Source of the DNA: Synechococcus sp. BL107
GTDB lineage: Bacteria > Cyanobacteriota > Cyanobacteriia > PCC-6307 > Cyanobiaceae
DNA length: 64,000 nucleotides
Reading direction: 5' to 3'
NCBI RefSeq assembly: GCF_000153805.1
Contig: NZ_DS022298.1
Span: 1,285,434 to 1,349,433, forward strand
This document shows positions 45,742 to 54,804 of the stretch, piece after piece. The position numbers were made by a program, and so were the translations under genes. Numbering within the stretch: the stretch's first letter is position 1; the number at the start of each line of letters is the position of its first letter. The notes beneath the pieces are model-generated. The model was not told where the DNA came from, made no database searches, and worked only from the letters and a program-made list of their open reading frames with translations.

Positions 45742-46423
45742 GTGTTTGTCACTACTTTTGGGCAAAAAGGTGGCGTAGCTAAAACCTGTACCAGCATCCA
45801 TTTGGCGGCGCATTGGGCCAAGACTGATCGCTCTGTTGTGTTGGTTGATGCTGATCGCAATCGGTCAGCCACCGCCTATGCCTCAAGGGGGCTACTTCCA
45901 TTCTCTGTCGTTCCAATGGAAGCGGCGGCAAAAGCTACAAGAAGTGCCGATATTGTGGTGACGGATGGTCAGGCCAGTAGCAACGAAGAAGAGCTAAAGA
46001 ATTTAGTTGAAGGTTCAGATCTCATTATTCTTCCTACAACAGCGCAAAGTCGATCCATTGAGCTCACTGTTGAAATGGCATGCATGCTGAATAAGTTCGA
46101 TATCCCCTATGCAGCACTGATCGTGAAGCTGATGCTAGAAAAAAATCTTCGATCGAATTCGCAGGGATATTTTGCAGGGCTTTGATATTGAAGTGCTGCG
46201 TACCGAAATTCCTTTGCTCAATGCATTTGAAAATGCTGAGACTCAGGGAGTCACTGTTGATCGAGCTGTGATGAAAAATGGCCGGTCTGATCCGCGACGG
46301 ATGTCTGGTTTTTATGCCTATTCCCAAGCGTGCGATGAAATTGAATTGTTGATGCCGAAGAGGCAAGTGATTCAGATGCCGATTGGCTGGAATGTTTCGC
46401 GCTTAGAAGATCGTTGTGCATAA
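45742..46423 (+). pseudogene. ParA-family partition ATPase, frameshifted
   Basis: The deviant Walker A motif GQKGGVAKTCTSIHLA, LVDADRNRSATAYASRGLLP and VVTDGQASSNEEELKNLVEG identify a ParA/MinD-type ATPase starting at GTG 45742. After YAALIVK (about 46125) the family sequence continues in other frames: ADARKK needs one lost base, and IFDRIRRDILQGFDIEVLRTEIPLLN needs a second loss in a 7-A run at 46139-46145, ending at 46423 with RRMSGFYAYSQACDEIE. Two single-base deletions fit the observed net shift. A truncated 147-residue product is possible but would lack the C-terminal half. Confidence 0.78.
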
Positions 46424-46435
46424 CTCTGTTTAAGT

Positions 46436-47140
46436 TCATCCAAAGCCAAGCTTTAACGGATTTGATCTGCCTACAACGCTGAGAAATTCAATGCGGTCAC
46501 TGGCTGGGTCATACAGGGTGTAATTCGTTCCAGAACCGATGCCGACCACACTGCGTTTGGGAACCGCTTGCTCGTTTTGTTGCTCCCCGGTGGGATCTTT
46601 CACGTTCGATTGGATCTGCCCCCCTGTCAGCGTTAATCGGAATTGCTGGCCACTACGCGCAGTAAAGAGTCGATTGACATCTAGGCGCGTTAAACGATCC
46701 AAAAGGATCAGTGGCGAGGTGGTGTCCTTCAACTGATCACCCACATCGGCGGAGCTGCCATGGATGAGTCCACAATCAAGTTCGATGAAGCCGAACTGCA
46801 GCGAAGCCAGCCAGCTGACGTGTGCTGGGTCTACTGCCTTCCGCAATTCCTGAATCGATGTTGTTCTGTTTTGGGTGCTTTGTGCCGGTTCCCCCCGGTA
46901 GCCGTACGCCACCAATAGCTGTTCTTCCCACCATCCATAGATGCAGTTGGGCTGCAGATCGCCGCGCTTCGGTTGGCGTAAGCGCGTCAATAGCGCATCG
47001 CAATTCCGATCTGGGCCAATCATGTCGCCCAATACAAAGAGGTGGGCTATCCCACGCTGCTTTTTGAGGTCGGATTGGATCCGCTCGTAGAGATCAAGAT
47101 CTCCGCAAAGTCCACTCACCAGCGCCCAACGTTCAATCAT
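46436..47140 (-). CDS. Metallophosphoesterase-like protein
   Basis: 234 residues. WALVSGLCGDLDLYERI, VLGDMIGPDRNCDALL and LIHGSSADVGD resemble the calcineurin-like motifs (GDxxG, Asn/His region), but the first DxH motif is replaced by GLCGD, so metal binding may be altered. ATG 47140 overlaps the stop of the upstream phosphoesterase as ATGA. Third gene of the CobW-like operon. Confidence 0.62.
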   Translation of the reverse strand: MIERWALVSGLCGDLDLYERIQSDLKKQRGIAHLFVLGDMIGPDRNCDALLTRLRQPKRGDLQPNCIYGWWEEQLLVAYGYRGEPAQSTQNRTTSIQELRKAVDPAHVSWLASLQFGFIELDCGLIHGSSADVGDQLKDTTSPLILLDRLTRLDVNRLFTARSGQQFRLTLTGGQIQSNVKDPTGEQQNEQAVPKRSVVGIGSGTNYTLYDPASDRIEFLSVVGRSNPLKLGFG

Positions 47141-47952
47141 CGCTCGCACACGTGACTGGCATCTTCGGCGCGCTCGGCATATTCGAAGCCATGGCTCAAA
47201 CGCCAGGCAAACACGTCGGGTAGGCCTGCTTCCACAATGGCCCGGCAGGTTTTGGCCACGTCGTAGTCCACCTCACGAATGCTCACGTCGCCTGTGTTGT
47301 CGTCATGGACGACGTAGGTGGCTTTGGTGCTGCCGTGCCTGGGTTCTCCGACGGAGCCAGCATTCACGATGCGACGCATCGGCAGTGTCATCTCCTGTTC
47401 ACTGGCTGGCTCGTTGCCGCGTTGCTGCACGCTGACGCGAATTGACCCACCGCTCAGTTCCCGTACATAGGGCTGATGGGTGTGACCACAGAACAATGTT
47501 TCGGCTCCTGCGGTTTCCACCCGTTCCAAGGCTGCAAAAGCATTCATGTCTGGCAGCAAATATTCGTGCTGACTGTTGGGACTCCCGTGCACGAACAGCA
47601 ACTTGTCCCTGCGCAGGGTGGTTGGCAATTGGGCGAGGAATGCTTTGTTGTCGTCCGTTAAACGGTCGGCTGTCCAGTGATGGGCGTGATGGCCCCGCCG
47701 CTCGGCCAACTGGGAGGGGTAGCTGCATTCACAGGCGTTGAGGCCATCGATGATGTCTTCATCCCAGCAGCCTTGGCAGGTGGGAATAGCGCGCTGGCGT
47801 ACGAGTTCCACCACTTCATTGGGCTGGGGGCCATAGCCCACCAGGTCGCCCAGGCAGGTGATGGTTTTGATGCCTTGTTGGTCGATGTCGTCCAGTACGG
47901 CTTCAAAAGCCGCGAGGTTGGCGTGTAGGCAGGAGATCACAGCGTGGGCCAT
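47137..47952 (-). CDS. Metallophosphoesterase (YfcE/calcineurin-like)
   Basis: 271 residues. Motifs in order: VISCLHANLAAFEAVL (Asp-x-His replaced by Cys-Leu-His at the usual DxH position), CLGDLVGYGPQPNEVVELV (GDxxGYGP), LFVHGSP and LFCGHTHQPY (GHTH). Such proteins act as phosphodiesterases or phosphatases; substrate unknown. It lies 37 bp after the CobW-like gene and overlaps the next by 4 bp. SCLHAN instead of SDxH is unusual. Confidence 0.8.
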   Translation of the reverse strand: MAHAVISCLHANLAAFEAVLDDIDQQGIKTITCLGDLVGYGPQPNEVVELVRQRAIPTCQGCWDEDIIDGLNACECSYPSQLAERRGHHAHHWTADRLTDDNKAFLAQLPTTLRRDKLLFVHGSPNSQHEYLLPDMNAFAALERVETAGAETLFCGHTHQPYVRELSGGSIRVSVQQRGNEPASEQEMTLPMRRIVNAGSVGEPRHGSTKATYVVHDDNTGDVSIREVDYDVAKTCRAIVEAGLPDVFAWRLSHGFEYAERAEDASHVCER

Positions 47953-47989
47953 CGTTAAGCAGCGGTTTAATGAGTGGTTTGTAGAGCGG

Positions 47990-48772
47990 TTAAAGAGTGG
48001 GTTGAAGATTGGCTTGTTGGTCCCGCAGCGGTGCCTGCTGAAGCTCCAGCACGTCGTCGCTGAGTAAGCAGTCGTGAATCGTGCTTTCGATGCCTGCCGG
48101 AATCAAGCCCTTTCCCTGGATCACAAGGTGAGATGGACGATTGGGCCTGCCGGTTGGCGGAACCACCGACTGCAAAGGAAGAAATTGAGATCCCGATTGG
48201 CTCACCATCCAGTTGCAGAAAAAAGAGCGCCCATCCGGCATGTTCATCAGTGCCTTGGCGCGATACACATCCCCATAGGCTCCGTTCACCAACTCGAACC
48301 AGAAGCTGCTGAGGCTGTTCGGATCCCAAACGCAACCCTGAAGATCGAGGTGCCAGGCCTCAAGTTTGGTGAAGTCCAGAGTGTCTTGTTTGGGGAGTTC
48401 CGGGTCCACCCCGAAATGCAGCGTTCGATCTGGCGTGAGATTGAACTGCTGCAATTGCTGCTTGATTTGCGGATCAAGTTCGTCGTCGTTCTGGGCTGTT
48501 GAAGAAAATTGTTGGGCCTCTATCAGCACGAAGCGTTCATCCGAAGACAGCTGTGAATCGGAGGGCGGCTCGGACCCATCCTCCAGCTGGGGGATCTGGT
48601 CCATCAGCCAGCTGCGGTCGATACCTGCGTTATGGCCAAGTTCCAGGCCGTCGTGGGTCGACCCGTCGAGACGGAGATAAACGCAGGCGCCGCCATGGTT
48701 CAGCAGGGTTTCGCGGATCCAATTGGTTTTTCCGCAGCCAGGCGGGCCCGTAATCAACCAGGTCTGCTGCAT
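47990..48772 (-). CDS. Compact CobW/COG0523-like P-loop protein
   Basis: 260 residues. The N-terminal Walker A GPPGCGKTNWIRETLL is followed by LRLDGSTHDGL, and a C-terminal CobW_C-like half (VNGAYGDVYRAKALMNMPDGR, FCNWMVSQSG). Two usual COG0523 hallmarks are missing: the CxCC metal motif and a clear NKxD GTP-specificity motif. CobW proteins insert or traffic metals, often zinc. The Fur/Zur-like palindrome 44 bp upstream suggests zinc-responsive control. Heads a minus-strand operon with two phosphoesterases. Confidence 0.7.
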   Translation of the reverse strand: MQQTWLITGPPGCGKTNWIRETLLNHGGACVYLRLDGSTHDGLELGHNAGIDRSWLMDQIPQLEDGSEPPSDSQLSSDERFVLIEAQQFSSTAQNDDELDPQIKQQLQQFNLTPDRTLHFGVDPELPKQDTLDFTKLEAWHLDLQGCVWDPNSLSSFWFELVNGAYGDVYRAKALMNMPDGRSFFCNWMVSQSGSQFLPLQSVVPPTGRPNRPSHLVIQGKGLIPAGIESTIHDCLLSDDVLELQQAPLRDQQANLQPTL

Positions 48773-48815
48773 GGTGAAAGGCTCAAGTCAGCGCCCCGCC
48801 TCAGAATTAGGCCGG

Positions 48816-48834
48816 AATGGGAATCATTCTCATT
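48816..48834. promoter_or_regulatory. Zur/Fur-like operator upstream of the CobW-like operon
   Basis: AATGGGAATCATTCTCATT is palindromic at 16 of 19 positions and shares AATCATTCT with the znu operator. It lies 44 bp from the CobW-like ATG, where a repressor would block RNA polymerase. Confidence 0.72.
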
Positions 48835-48994
48835 ATGGCCGTTCAAATGATTCTTGCCGCTGAATCAAATGCGCAGGTCAGCAATGCCGAGCATTACGGC
48901 GGGCAGGCCATTGAATACAACATCGCTAGTAGGAGGCTGTTTCTGTAACGGCGAAAAAGGTTTGCTTTTAGGTGCCCCCATTTGAACCTTCGGT

Positions 48995-50536
48995 TCAAGG
49001 GACCAGAGTGATTGGATCAGGGTCAACGTCGTTCCAGGTCGAGCCGTCGCGGACACACACCAGTGGTGTTAATCGAATGCTGAGGGGGCGTCCAGACTCA
49101 ATATCGATTCGAAGGCCGCTGTAAGCAGGTTTGTCTGCAGCGGCTTGCCATTTTCGACCAATAAACAGTTGGCTTTCGGCTACCACTTTGCTGGCCCCGT
49201 CGGCGTCGTTCTCCATGAGCTTGTTTCCCTCCTGTCGCTGATCTCTCAAGCCATAACCGCTTGCACCGCAGATCACCCAGTTGAGGTGGCTGTCGGCATG
49301 TCCAGTGTCGTGGGTGCGCAGCACTTCCATGCAATGGGCATGGCCACTGAGCACAAGATCCACAGGCTTCGCGGATTTGAGGTCTCGCCCTAGGGATCTG
49401 GCAACGCCATCAAAAACTGCTCGCAACTGACGTCGGATGGCGTGCGTGTCAGCCTGATTCCATTTTGTTTTTTCGGTGACGTAGGCGGGATGGTGCATGG
49501 TCAAAATCCGACCCCTGACCTTGGTGTCGCGGTGGGATTCGATCAGCCCTTGTTTCAGCCAATCCAGTTGTTCATGGTCCACCACTGCGACGTGTTGGAT
49601 ACGACGCTGAAGGTCGAAGCATTGCTCCTGGAGCGTCTCTAGTTCATCGAACAATTCGTCGCGCTTCTCTTCCTCCAAGCTCCTGTTGGCCAAAGCTTTG
49701 TAAAGAGAGGATTGTCGCTGCTCAAGACTCGACAACTCACGGTGCAGCTCGAGTCGATTCTGTGTTGATTGCTCGGGGGTGATCAGGGTGTTCGAATCCA
49801 GGGCGAAGACGTCGACGCCGGCATGTTGGAAGCGGTAGTAGCGATTGGGCAGATGGGTGTTGGTGCCGGGCCTGTACCGCATGCAGCGCTGCCTATTCCA
49901 CGTCGCGTCGTAATTGGTGTTGAGGTGATCTTGAAGTTGAGCAGGAGAAATGTCGTCGAGCACATCCAGAAAAACGCTGGCATAGGTTCCTCCTTGTTTT
50001 GAACCGCGCCATCCCATGTCGACGTCGTGGAACCATTGCAGATGGCGACGTAGGGGAAGGGTTAGGCCCGCCAGTAAGGCGATGGGAAGGGAAAGGTCGT
50101 AGTAATCGTGATTCCCCGGCACCGGGAGGAATGGCTTGTTGAAGACCAGACCTCGATGGCTGATGGTGTCCCAATCCTTGCCGTGCTGAAGCCATTCCCG
50201 ATAGGGCTTCAAAAAGTTGTTGCGGTACTGATCCGCGGCTCCAACGAGATACACGACATCTCCGGTGTGGAGCAGATAGGCGGCCTTCGCTTTATGGGGT
50301 AGTAGACGTTCGGCAATTTGACGGGGGGGACTGTTGAAGCGGTGGCGACCGGTGCCGCTATCGCCGATCACTAAAAAGTGAAAGGCGTCGTCTCCTGCTG
50401 GTGTCTCGAACTCTTGATCAAAAACGAGTCGTGTCTGGTCGATCCCTTGTCGGATGAACTCCGGATGCTTCCAGCGCACGCGAGCGGCCATTTTGCTGAT
50501 CTTCTTTTGGATCGGCGGATCGCTTGCGAAGTTCAA
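48995..50536 (-). CDS. Large calcineurin-like metallophosphoesterase
   Basis: 513 residues. Metal motifs are intact: FLVIGDSGTGR, LLHTGDVVYLVG, PVPGNHDYYDL (GNHD), LTMHHPAYV and VLSGHAHCMEV (GHxH). A long charged helical insert sits near 255-300 (ELSSLEQRQSSLYKALANRS). No signal peptide. TTG 50536 overlaps the upstream stop as TTGA; ATG at residue 16 (MAARVRWKHPEF) is an alternative. It follows the lipid-kinase-like gene. Confidence 0.85.
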   Translation of the reverse strand: MNFASDPPIQKKISKMAARVRWKHPEFIRQGIDQTRLVFDQEFETPAGDDAFHFLVIGDSGTGRHRFNSPPRQIAERLLPHKAKAAYLLHTGDVVYLVGAADQYRNNFLKPYREWLQHGKDWDTISHRGLVFNKPFLPVPGNHDYYDLSLPIALLAGLTLPLRRHLQWFHDVDMGWRGSKQGGTYASVFLDVLDDISPAQLQDHLNTNYDATWNRQRCMRYRPGTNTHLPNRYYRFQHAGVDVFALDSNTLITPEQSTQNRLELHRELSSLEQRQSSLYKALANRSLEEEKRDELFDELETLQEQCFDLQRRIQHVAVVDHEQLDWLKQGLIESHRDTKVRGRILTMHHPAYVTEKTKWNQADTHAIRRQLRAVFDGVARSLGRDLKSAKPVDLVLSGHAHCMEVLRTHDTGHADSHLNWVICGASGYGLRDQRQEGNKLMENDADGASKVVAESQLFIGRKWQAAADKPAYSGLRIDIESGRPLSIRLTPLVCVRDGSTWNDVDPDPITLVP

Positions 50537-51840
50537 GATTTCAGAGGTATTGGTGCAACAACTTGCAACGCTCTTGAGTTCACTGTAACCATCACATGTT
50601 GTGCATCAAGAATTTCACCATCAATGACCAGCTTCTGAGATTCGTTTAATTCAATCTTGATTTGGTCGGCACGAAAACAGGCCAGGTCATTGTTGTTTGA
50701 GTTGCTACTCATCACAGCTGACCAGGCCAAACTGGAGAGCACAGATAGGCCGCTTATGGTGTCTTTGGGTGACGCCACAATGATATCGAGTAAGCCATCA
50801 TCAGGGATGACCTTGCCGAATCCTTGTGCCATCACTGATGTGGCAGGAGCGGCGTTGGCGATTGTGATTGCACTGGCATCAACGCGGTAGTCTTTGCCAT
50901 CGATTTGTAGGGTGGCTTGGAATGGTTTCTGATCCACAATTTGTCGCGCACCCGAGAAGATGTACGCCATGGGTCCAAGAATATTTTTTAATTTTCGGTT
51001 GGCTTTGTCTACCATTCCCGCCTCAAAACCAAGGCCGGCCAATAGGATCATTGGCTTGTTGTTGCATATAGCGACATCGACCTGACGGAGATTGCCGAGC
51101 AGCAGATTGGTACAGGCGGCTTTTAATCCTGTTGGTATTCCGAGTGCTACTGAGAATGCGTTAGCAGTGCCACGTGGAATGATTCCAAGGGGGATATCGC
51201 TCCCTTGAATGGCACTGGCTACAGCTCCAACTGTTCCATCGCCACCCGAAGCAATGATGATCGAATCACCGCCATCTTCCCCATCGAAAGCGTTGATTTC
51301 CTTGATCAAGTCTTCTGCCTGTTCGGCTGGGTCTAAACCGGGTTGAGTTTTCCAGATTTGCAACATGAATTGTGGTTCGAGATATCGGCGAATTTCAGCA
51401 AGTTCGATGTCAGGATCCCCCTGACCAGAGATTGGATTGAAGATGAGATAACCTCTTCGACTTCGTTTAATACCTTGTAGAAGACCTGTTGCTGAGGCTG
51501 GGTTCAGTGCGATTGGCAGGTCGTTTAGCAGCGCCGCACGAATCAGTGGTTCAGTTAGAACACTGTTGGCTTGAACCTCGGGTGGTGCTGGGAAATGAAT
51601 CAGCGCACTGATCTCTCCTTGGAGGATCTTTGCTGCCATTGCAATATCACCACCTTTACGGATCGATTGACAAGGGGTAATTGATAGATCTTTCAGACTC
51701 TCTTGTGTGCCTATTTGTTGGAGGATATCTTCTGCAATCAGTAATGAAAATCCAGAGAGGATTTTGGTGTTGTTGCTGACCCAGGTTCCAAGCGCTGGAC
51801 AAGTATTTTGATCGGCATTGAGAACTAGAGTTGAGGGCAT
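50533..51840 (-). CDS. Methylglyoxal-synthase-like/diacylglycerol-kinase fusion
   Basis: 435 residues. The first 125 residues look like an MGS-like domain (CQSIRKGGDIAMAAKIL, LIHFPAPPEVQANSV, RAALLNDLPIALNPASA). The rest is a DAGK catalytic domain: YLIFNPISGQGDPDIEL, IIASGGDGTVGAVASAI (GGDGT), IIPRGTANAFSVALGIP and PDDGLLDI. The DAGK part phosphorylates a lipid or sphingoid base. The MGS-like part lacks an obvious full set of catalytic residues and may be regulatory. The stop overlaps the downstream start. Confidence 0.82.
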   Translation of the reverse strand: MPSTLVLNADQNTCPALGTWVSNNTKILSGFSLLIAEDILQQIGTQESLKDLSITPCQSIRKGGDIAMAAKILQGEISALIHFPAPPEVQANSVLTEPLIRAALLNDLPIALNPASATGLLQGIKRSRRGYLIFNPISGQGDPDIELAEIRRYLEPQFMLQIWKTQPGLDPAEQAEDLIKEINAFDGEDGGDSIIIASGGDGTVGAVASAIQGSDIPLGIIPRGTANAFSVALGIPTGLKAACTNLLLGNLRQVDVAICNNKPMILLAGLGFEAGMVDKANRKLKNILGPMAYIFSGARQIVDQKPFQATLQIDGKDYRVDASAITIANAAPATSVMAQGFGKVIPDDGLLDIIVASPKDTISGLSVLSSLAWSAVMSSNSNNNDLACFRADQIKIELNESQKLVIDGEILDAQHVMVTVNSRALQVVAPIPLKS

Positions 51841-51892
51841 TGTGTCGCTAAATTTATAATTTTGAGTGGAATCTTTTTTTAAATTAATTGAA

Positions 51893-52753
51893 TTAAGGGT
51901 TGTTGTCTAAAGCCACCTTCTCTCGTTTGCAGTCGTCACTGTTTCTAGTTTTTCCGAGTGATGTCTGGGCATGAATCTCCTCCGCAGCTGCACGTAAATC
52001 TGCTCGGAAAACTTCATTCGTATGCAGTCGGGACACGGTTGCTGCCCCGATGAGCTGCCCAGCTTGCACGTCGCTGTACCAGTGCACATTGCAAATGTTT
52101 CGGCTCCTTCCGTATTCCAACCCCCGTTGGAGGATTTGATCCTGTTGGTTTGGAGCTATCTCACTGAGGATCAGAGCCCAGGCCCAGCCCACTGAGGTGT
52201 GCCCGGATGGATAAGAGCCGTCGGTTCGAAGTATCGCCTCATCGTCAGGAGTACAGATCGCCTGCCCATTGCCCATGAATGGCCTGCTTCGCTGGTAATG
52301 GTTCTTGGCTTTGTAGGAGGCAAGTCCGGCATCAGTGAGTGAGCGGCGCAGGAGCGTGTAAAGCCTCGGTGTGCGTTCTTCGGAAATCTCAATTCCCACG
52401 CTGCAGGAAAAGATGGACGCGGCTGCAGGAAAATTGAGATCGGCATCCTTGCTTGCTTGTGTCCAGCGTGCTGTGGCTTCAAGTGCAAAATTCGCCCTGG
52501 CGATGTCCTCATCAAGTGCCTGTGCCGCTGATCCTGGAGCCGGCGGTGGAGCCAGCAGTTTGAGGGAGTCCGGAAGAGTCTCTGGAGCGAGGTAGCCCTG
52601 CACAAGACCATGCTTCAGCTCCTTTAAATCACTTGGTGATCCGACATTGGATTCGCAGTAACTCGTTAATTCACCTGCTTCAACAGGACCAACGACAGCT
52701 AGACCTGCTCCGATCAGCAGCAGGATCAATCGGCTGATTCTGGTTTGCAGCAT
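51893..52753 (-). CDS. Class A nonspecific acid phosphatase (PAP2 superfamily)
   Basis: 286 residues with a signal peptide (RLILLLIGAGLAVVGPVEAG). The phosphatase signature is complete: KAKNHYQRSRPF, then SYPSGHTSVGWAWAL and GRSRNICNVHWYSDVQAG, matching KxxxxxxRP, PSGH and SRxxxxxHxxxD. It hydrolyses phosphomonoesters in the periplasm, useful in phosphate-poor sea water. No PhoB box was recognised. Lies 52 bp upstream of the lipid-kinase-like fusion in the same direction. Confidence 0.9.
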   Translation of the reverse strand: MLQTRISRLILLLIGAGLAVVGPVEAGELTSYCESNVGSPSDLKELKHGLVQGYLAPETLPDSLKLLAPPPAPGSAAQALDEDIARANFALEATARWTQASKDADLNFPAAASIFSCSVGIEISEERTPRLYTLLRRSLTDAGLASYKAKNHYQRSRPFMGNGQAICTPDDEAILRTDGSYPSGHTSVGWAWALILSEIAPNQQDQILQRGLEYGRSRNICNVHWYSDVQAGQLIGAATVSRLHTNEVFRADLRAAAEEIHAQTSLGKTRNSDDCKREKVALDNNP

Positions 52754-52924
52754 GACAACTTTTGCTCTCTCGTTCAGTACTAGCTCGTTGGTCTGAGTTG
52801 GTGAATCACGCCACGACGATTCTGCTCAAACCGGACCATCCCTTTGCGCGCCTGTAATGGGAAGCGCCTTAATCAGCGACGCCGGCAGCGTTCTTCCTAG
52901 CTTGTAAAAGCAATGTGAAAGCAC

Positions 52925-53641
52925 ATGTCGTTGGGCTGGACCTCGATGCAACGTGATCGGCGGCCCGAAGTCATGGATCAGCCGGGGCTCGATCCAGCCG
53001 AGCATGACCGAGCCCTTCAAGGTCTGCGTCGGATCAATGGAATCAGTCGCTGTGTGCCAGGGCTGTTTCGTCACGTTGAGACGCTCGCAGGTGAGAGTCC
53101 CGCCACTCAATTGAGCGTGCTTGAGCTGGCTTGCGGAGGTGGCGATACGGCGATCGAGCTTGCTGCGCTCGCCCGAAGACGCGATTTGGATGTATCGGTT
53201 CAAGCCTGCGATCTGAATCCTGAAGCGGTGCGTCTCGCCCGCCGCAATGTGGCCAGATCAGACAGCAACGTTGGTGTTTTTGTTGCTGATGCTTTGGACC
53301 CGTCTGAATCCAAACAATTTGACGTGGTGTACTGCACCCTTTTTGTTCACCATCTCGATCCACCCGATGTGGTGCGACTCCTCACAGGGATGGCAGCTAG
53401 GGCTCGTCGACTTGTGATTGTTGACGATCTAATTAGGAGCCGTCTTGGGTATTCCTTGGCTTGGATGGGTACGCGACTTCTGAGCCGATCTTGGGTGGTT
53501 CATCACGATGGTCCACTGTCGGTCAAGGGAGCTTTTACTCCTTCAGAGATCCTGGACCTCGCCTCGCAAGCTGGTTTGCGCGACTGTGCCTTGGAACGGA
53601 CCTGGCCTGAGCGCTACCGGCTCTGCTGGAGACCCCACTGA
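52925..53641 (+). CDS. SAM-dependent methyltransferase (polyketide operon)
   Basis: 238 residues. Class I methyltransferase: LSVLELACGGGDTAIELAA (motif I), VQACDLNPEAVRLARR (acidic residue binding the ribose), FVADALDP, VYCTLFVHHLDPPDVVR. It is first in a three-gene operon with an FAD oxidoreductase and a type III polyketide synthase, with 14 and 3 bp gaps, so its likely substrate is a phenolic or pyrone hydroxyl or a ring carbon of that product. O- versus C-methylation cannot be read. Confidence 0.82.
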   Translation: MSLGWTSMQRDRRPEVMDQPGLDPAEHDRALQGLRRINGISRCVPGLFRHVETLAGESPATQLSVLELACGGGDTAIELAALARRRDLDVSVQACDLNPEAVRLARRNVARSDSNVGVFVADALDPSESKQFDVVYCTLFVHHLDPPDVVRLLTGMAARARRLVIVDDLIRSRLGYSLAWMGTRLLSRSWVVHHDGPLSVKGAFTPSEILDLASQAGLRDCALERTWPERYRLCWRPH

Positions 53642-53655
53642 GATGCAGACCTGAG

Positions 53656-54801
53656 ATGCAGAACAGCTGGGATGTGATCGTGATTGGGGCAGGAGTTGCC
53701 GGTGGCTTGGCCGCCTTTGATTGTGCCCGTCGCGGACTACGAGTTTTGCTGGTCGAAAAACGTTCCTTCCCCCGCTGGAAGGTGTGTGGTTGCTGCTTTA
53801 ACGCCAATGCCTTCGCAGCACTCACGGCCTCAGGCCTTCCGAACGTCTTTCATGATCAAGGTGCTGTGCCCCTCGATCAACTTCGTCTTGGTTGGGGTGG
53901 TAAGGCGCTCAAGCTTGACTTGCCAGGCGGTTGGGCACTTTCGCGGGAGCGCTTCGATCAGGCTTTGGTCGACGCGGCTGAGGCTGCTGGCGCAACAGTG
54001 CGCTTTCAAACCAGTGCCGTGCTTGAGGAGATCACTCCCGATGGGCGAATGGTGCGATTACGACCGCCGGGTGATGCTCCCATTGAACGGATCAAGGCCC
54101 GTGTGGTGCTCGTTGCAGCCGGACTGCAGCACCAGGTGATGTCTCCGACCCATGCGGCCAGCTCGAGGAGCACGCCGGAATCGAGGCTTGGGGCAGGTTG
54201 CCTCATCAATGATGACGACGGTTCTTACGAGCCTGGGGCAATCCATATGGCCATTGGCCAGCGTGGCTATGTCGGCTTGGTTCGACGTGAGGATGGTGCT
54301 CTCAACCTTGCGGCCGCTTTCGACCGCGCTGTGGTCAAGTCGTCTGGCGGTGTGGTCCGTGCGGCAGAAGACGTTCTCTATCAAGCTGGCTTCCCCTTGC
54401 CTCGAAGCTTGGAGTCGTCTCGCTGGCAGTTAACTCCTGCGCTCACCCGTCGTGCTGGTCTGTTTGCAGGGGATCGCTTTTTGTTGCTTGGCGACGCGAC
54501 CGGTTATGTGGAGCCTTTCACCGGTGAGGGCATGGCCTGGGCTCTTGCCGCTGGGGCGGCGGTTGCTCCTTTTGTGGAGGAAGCTCAGGGGGGATGGTCC
54601 GTGGATCTCGAGCGGCGTTGGCAAAGGAGGTTGGTGGATCTGACGATTAGCCGTCAACGGGTTTGCAGTGTGTTGTCGACGTTGTTGCGACAACCGCTCA
54701 CCACAAACGCGTTGTTCAGCCTCGGGTGCCAATGGCCTGCGATCCCACAGCGCGTTATTCGCAGCCTCAATCGGGTGTCTCCCCTGATGGCGAGCTCCTA
54801 A
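53656..54801 (+). CDS. FAD-dependent oxidoreductase (geranylgeranyl-reductase/halogenase-like)
   Basis: 381 residues. Rossmann motif VIVIGAGVAGGLAAFDCARRG, LLVEKRSFPRWKVCGCC (the KVCGxx motif common to this group), ALSRERFDQALVDAA, and FLLLGDATGYVEPFTGEGMAW (GDAxGYxxPxxGEG) match the GGR/flavin monooxygenase family. Several members act on lipids or aromatic products. It lies between the methyltransferase and the type III PKS and probably oxidises or hydroxylates the polyketide. Confidence 0.84.
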   Translation: MQNSWDVIVIGAGVAGGLAAFDCARRGLRVLLVEKRSFPRWKVCGCCFNANAFAALTASGLPNVFHDQGAVPLDQLRLGWGGKALKLDLPGGWALSRERFDQALVDAAEAAGATVRFQTSAVLEEITPDGRMVRLRPPGDAPIERIKARVVLVAAGLQHQVMSPTHAASSRSTPESRLGAGCLINDDDGSYEPGAIHMAIGQRGYVGLVRREDGALNLAAAFDRAVVKSSGGVVRAAEDVLYQAGFPLPRSLESSRWQLTPALTRRAGLFAGDRFLLLGDATGYVEPFTGEGMAWALAAGAAVAPFVEEAQGGWSVDLERRWQRRLVDLTISRQRVCSVLSTLLRQPLTTNALFSLGCQWPAIPQRVIRSLNRVSPLMASS

Positions 54802-54804
54802 TCC

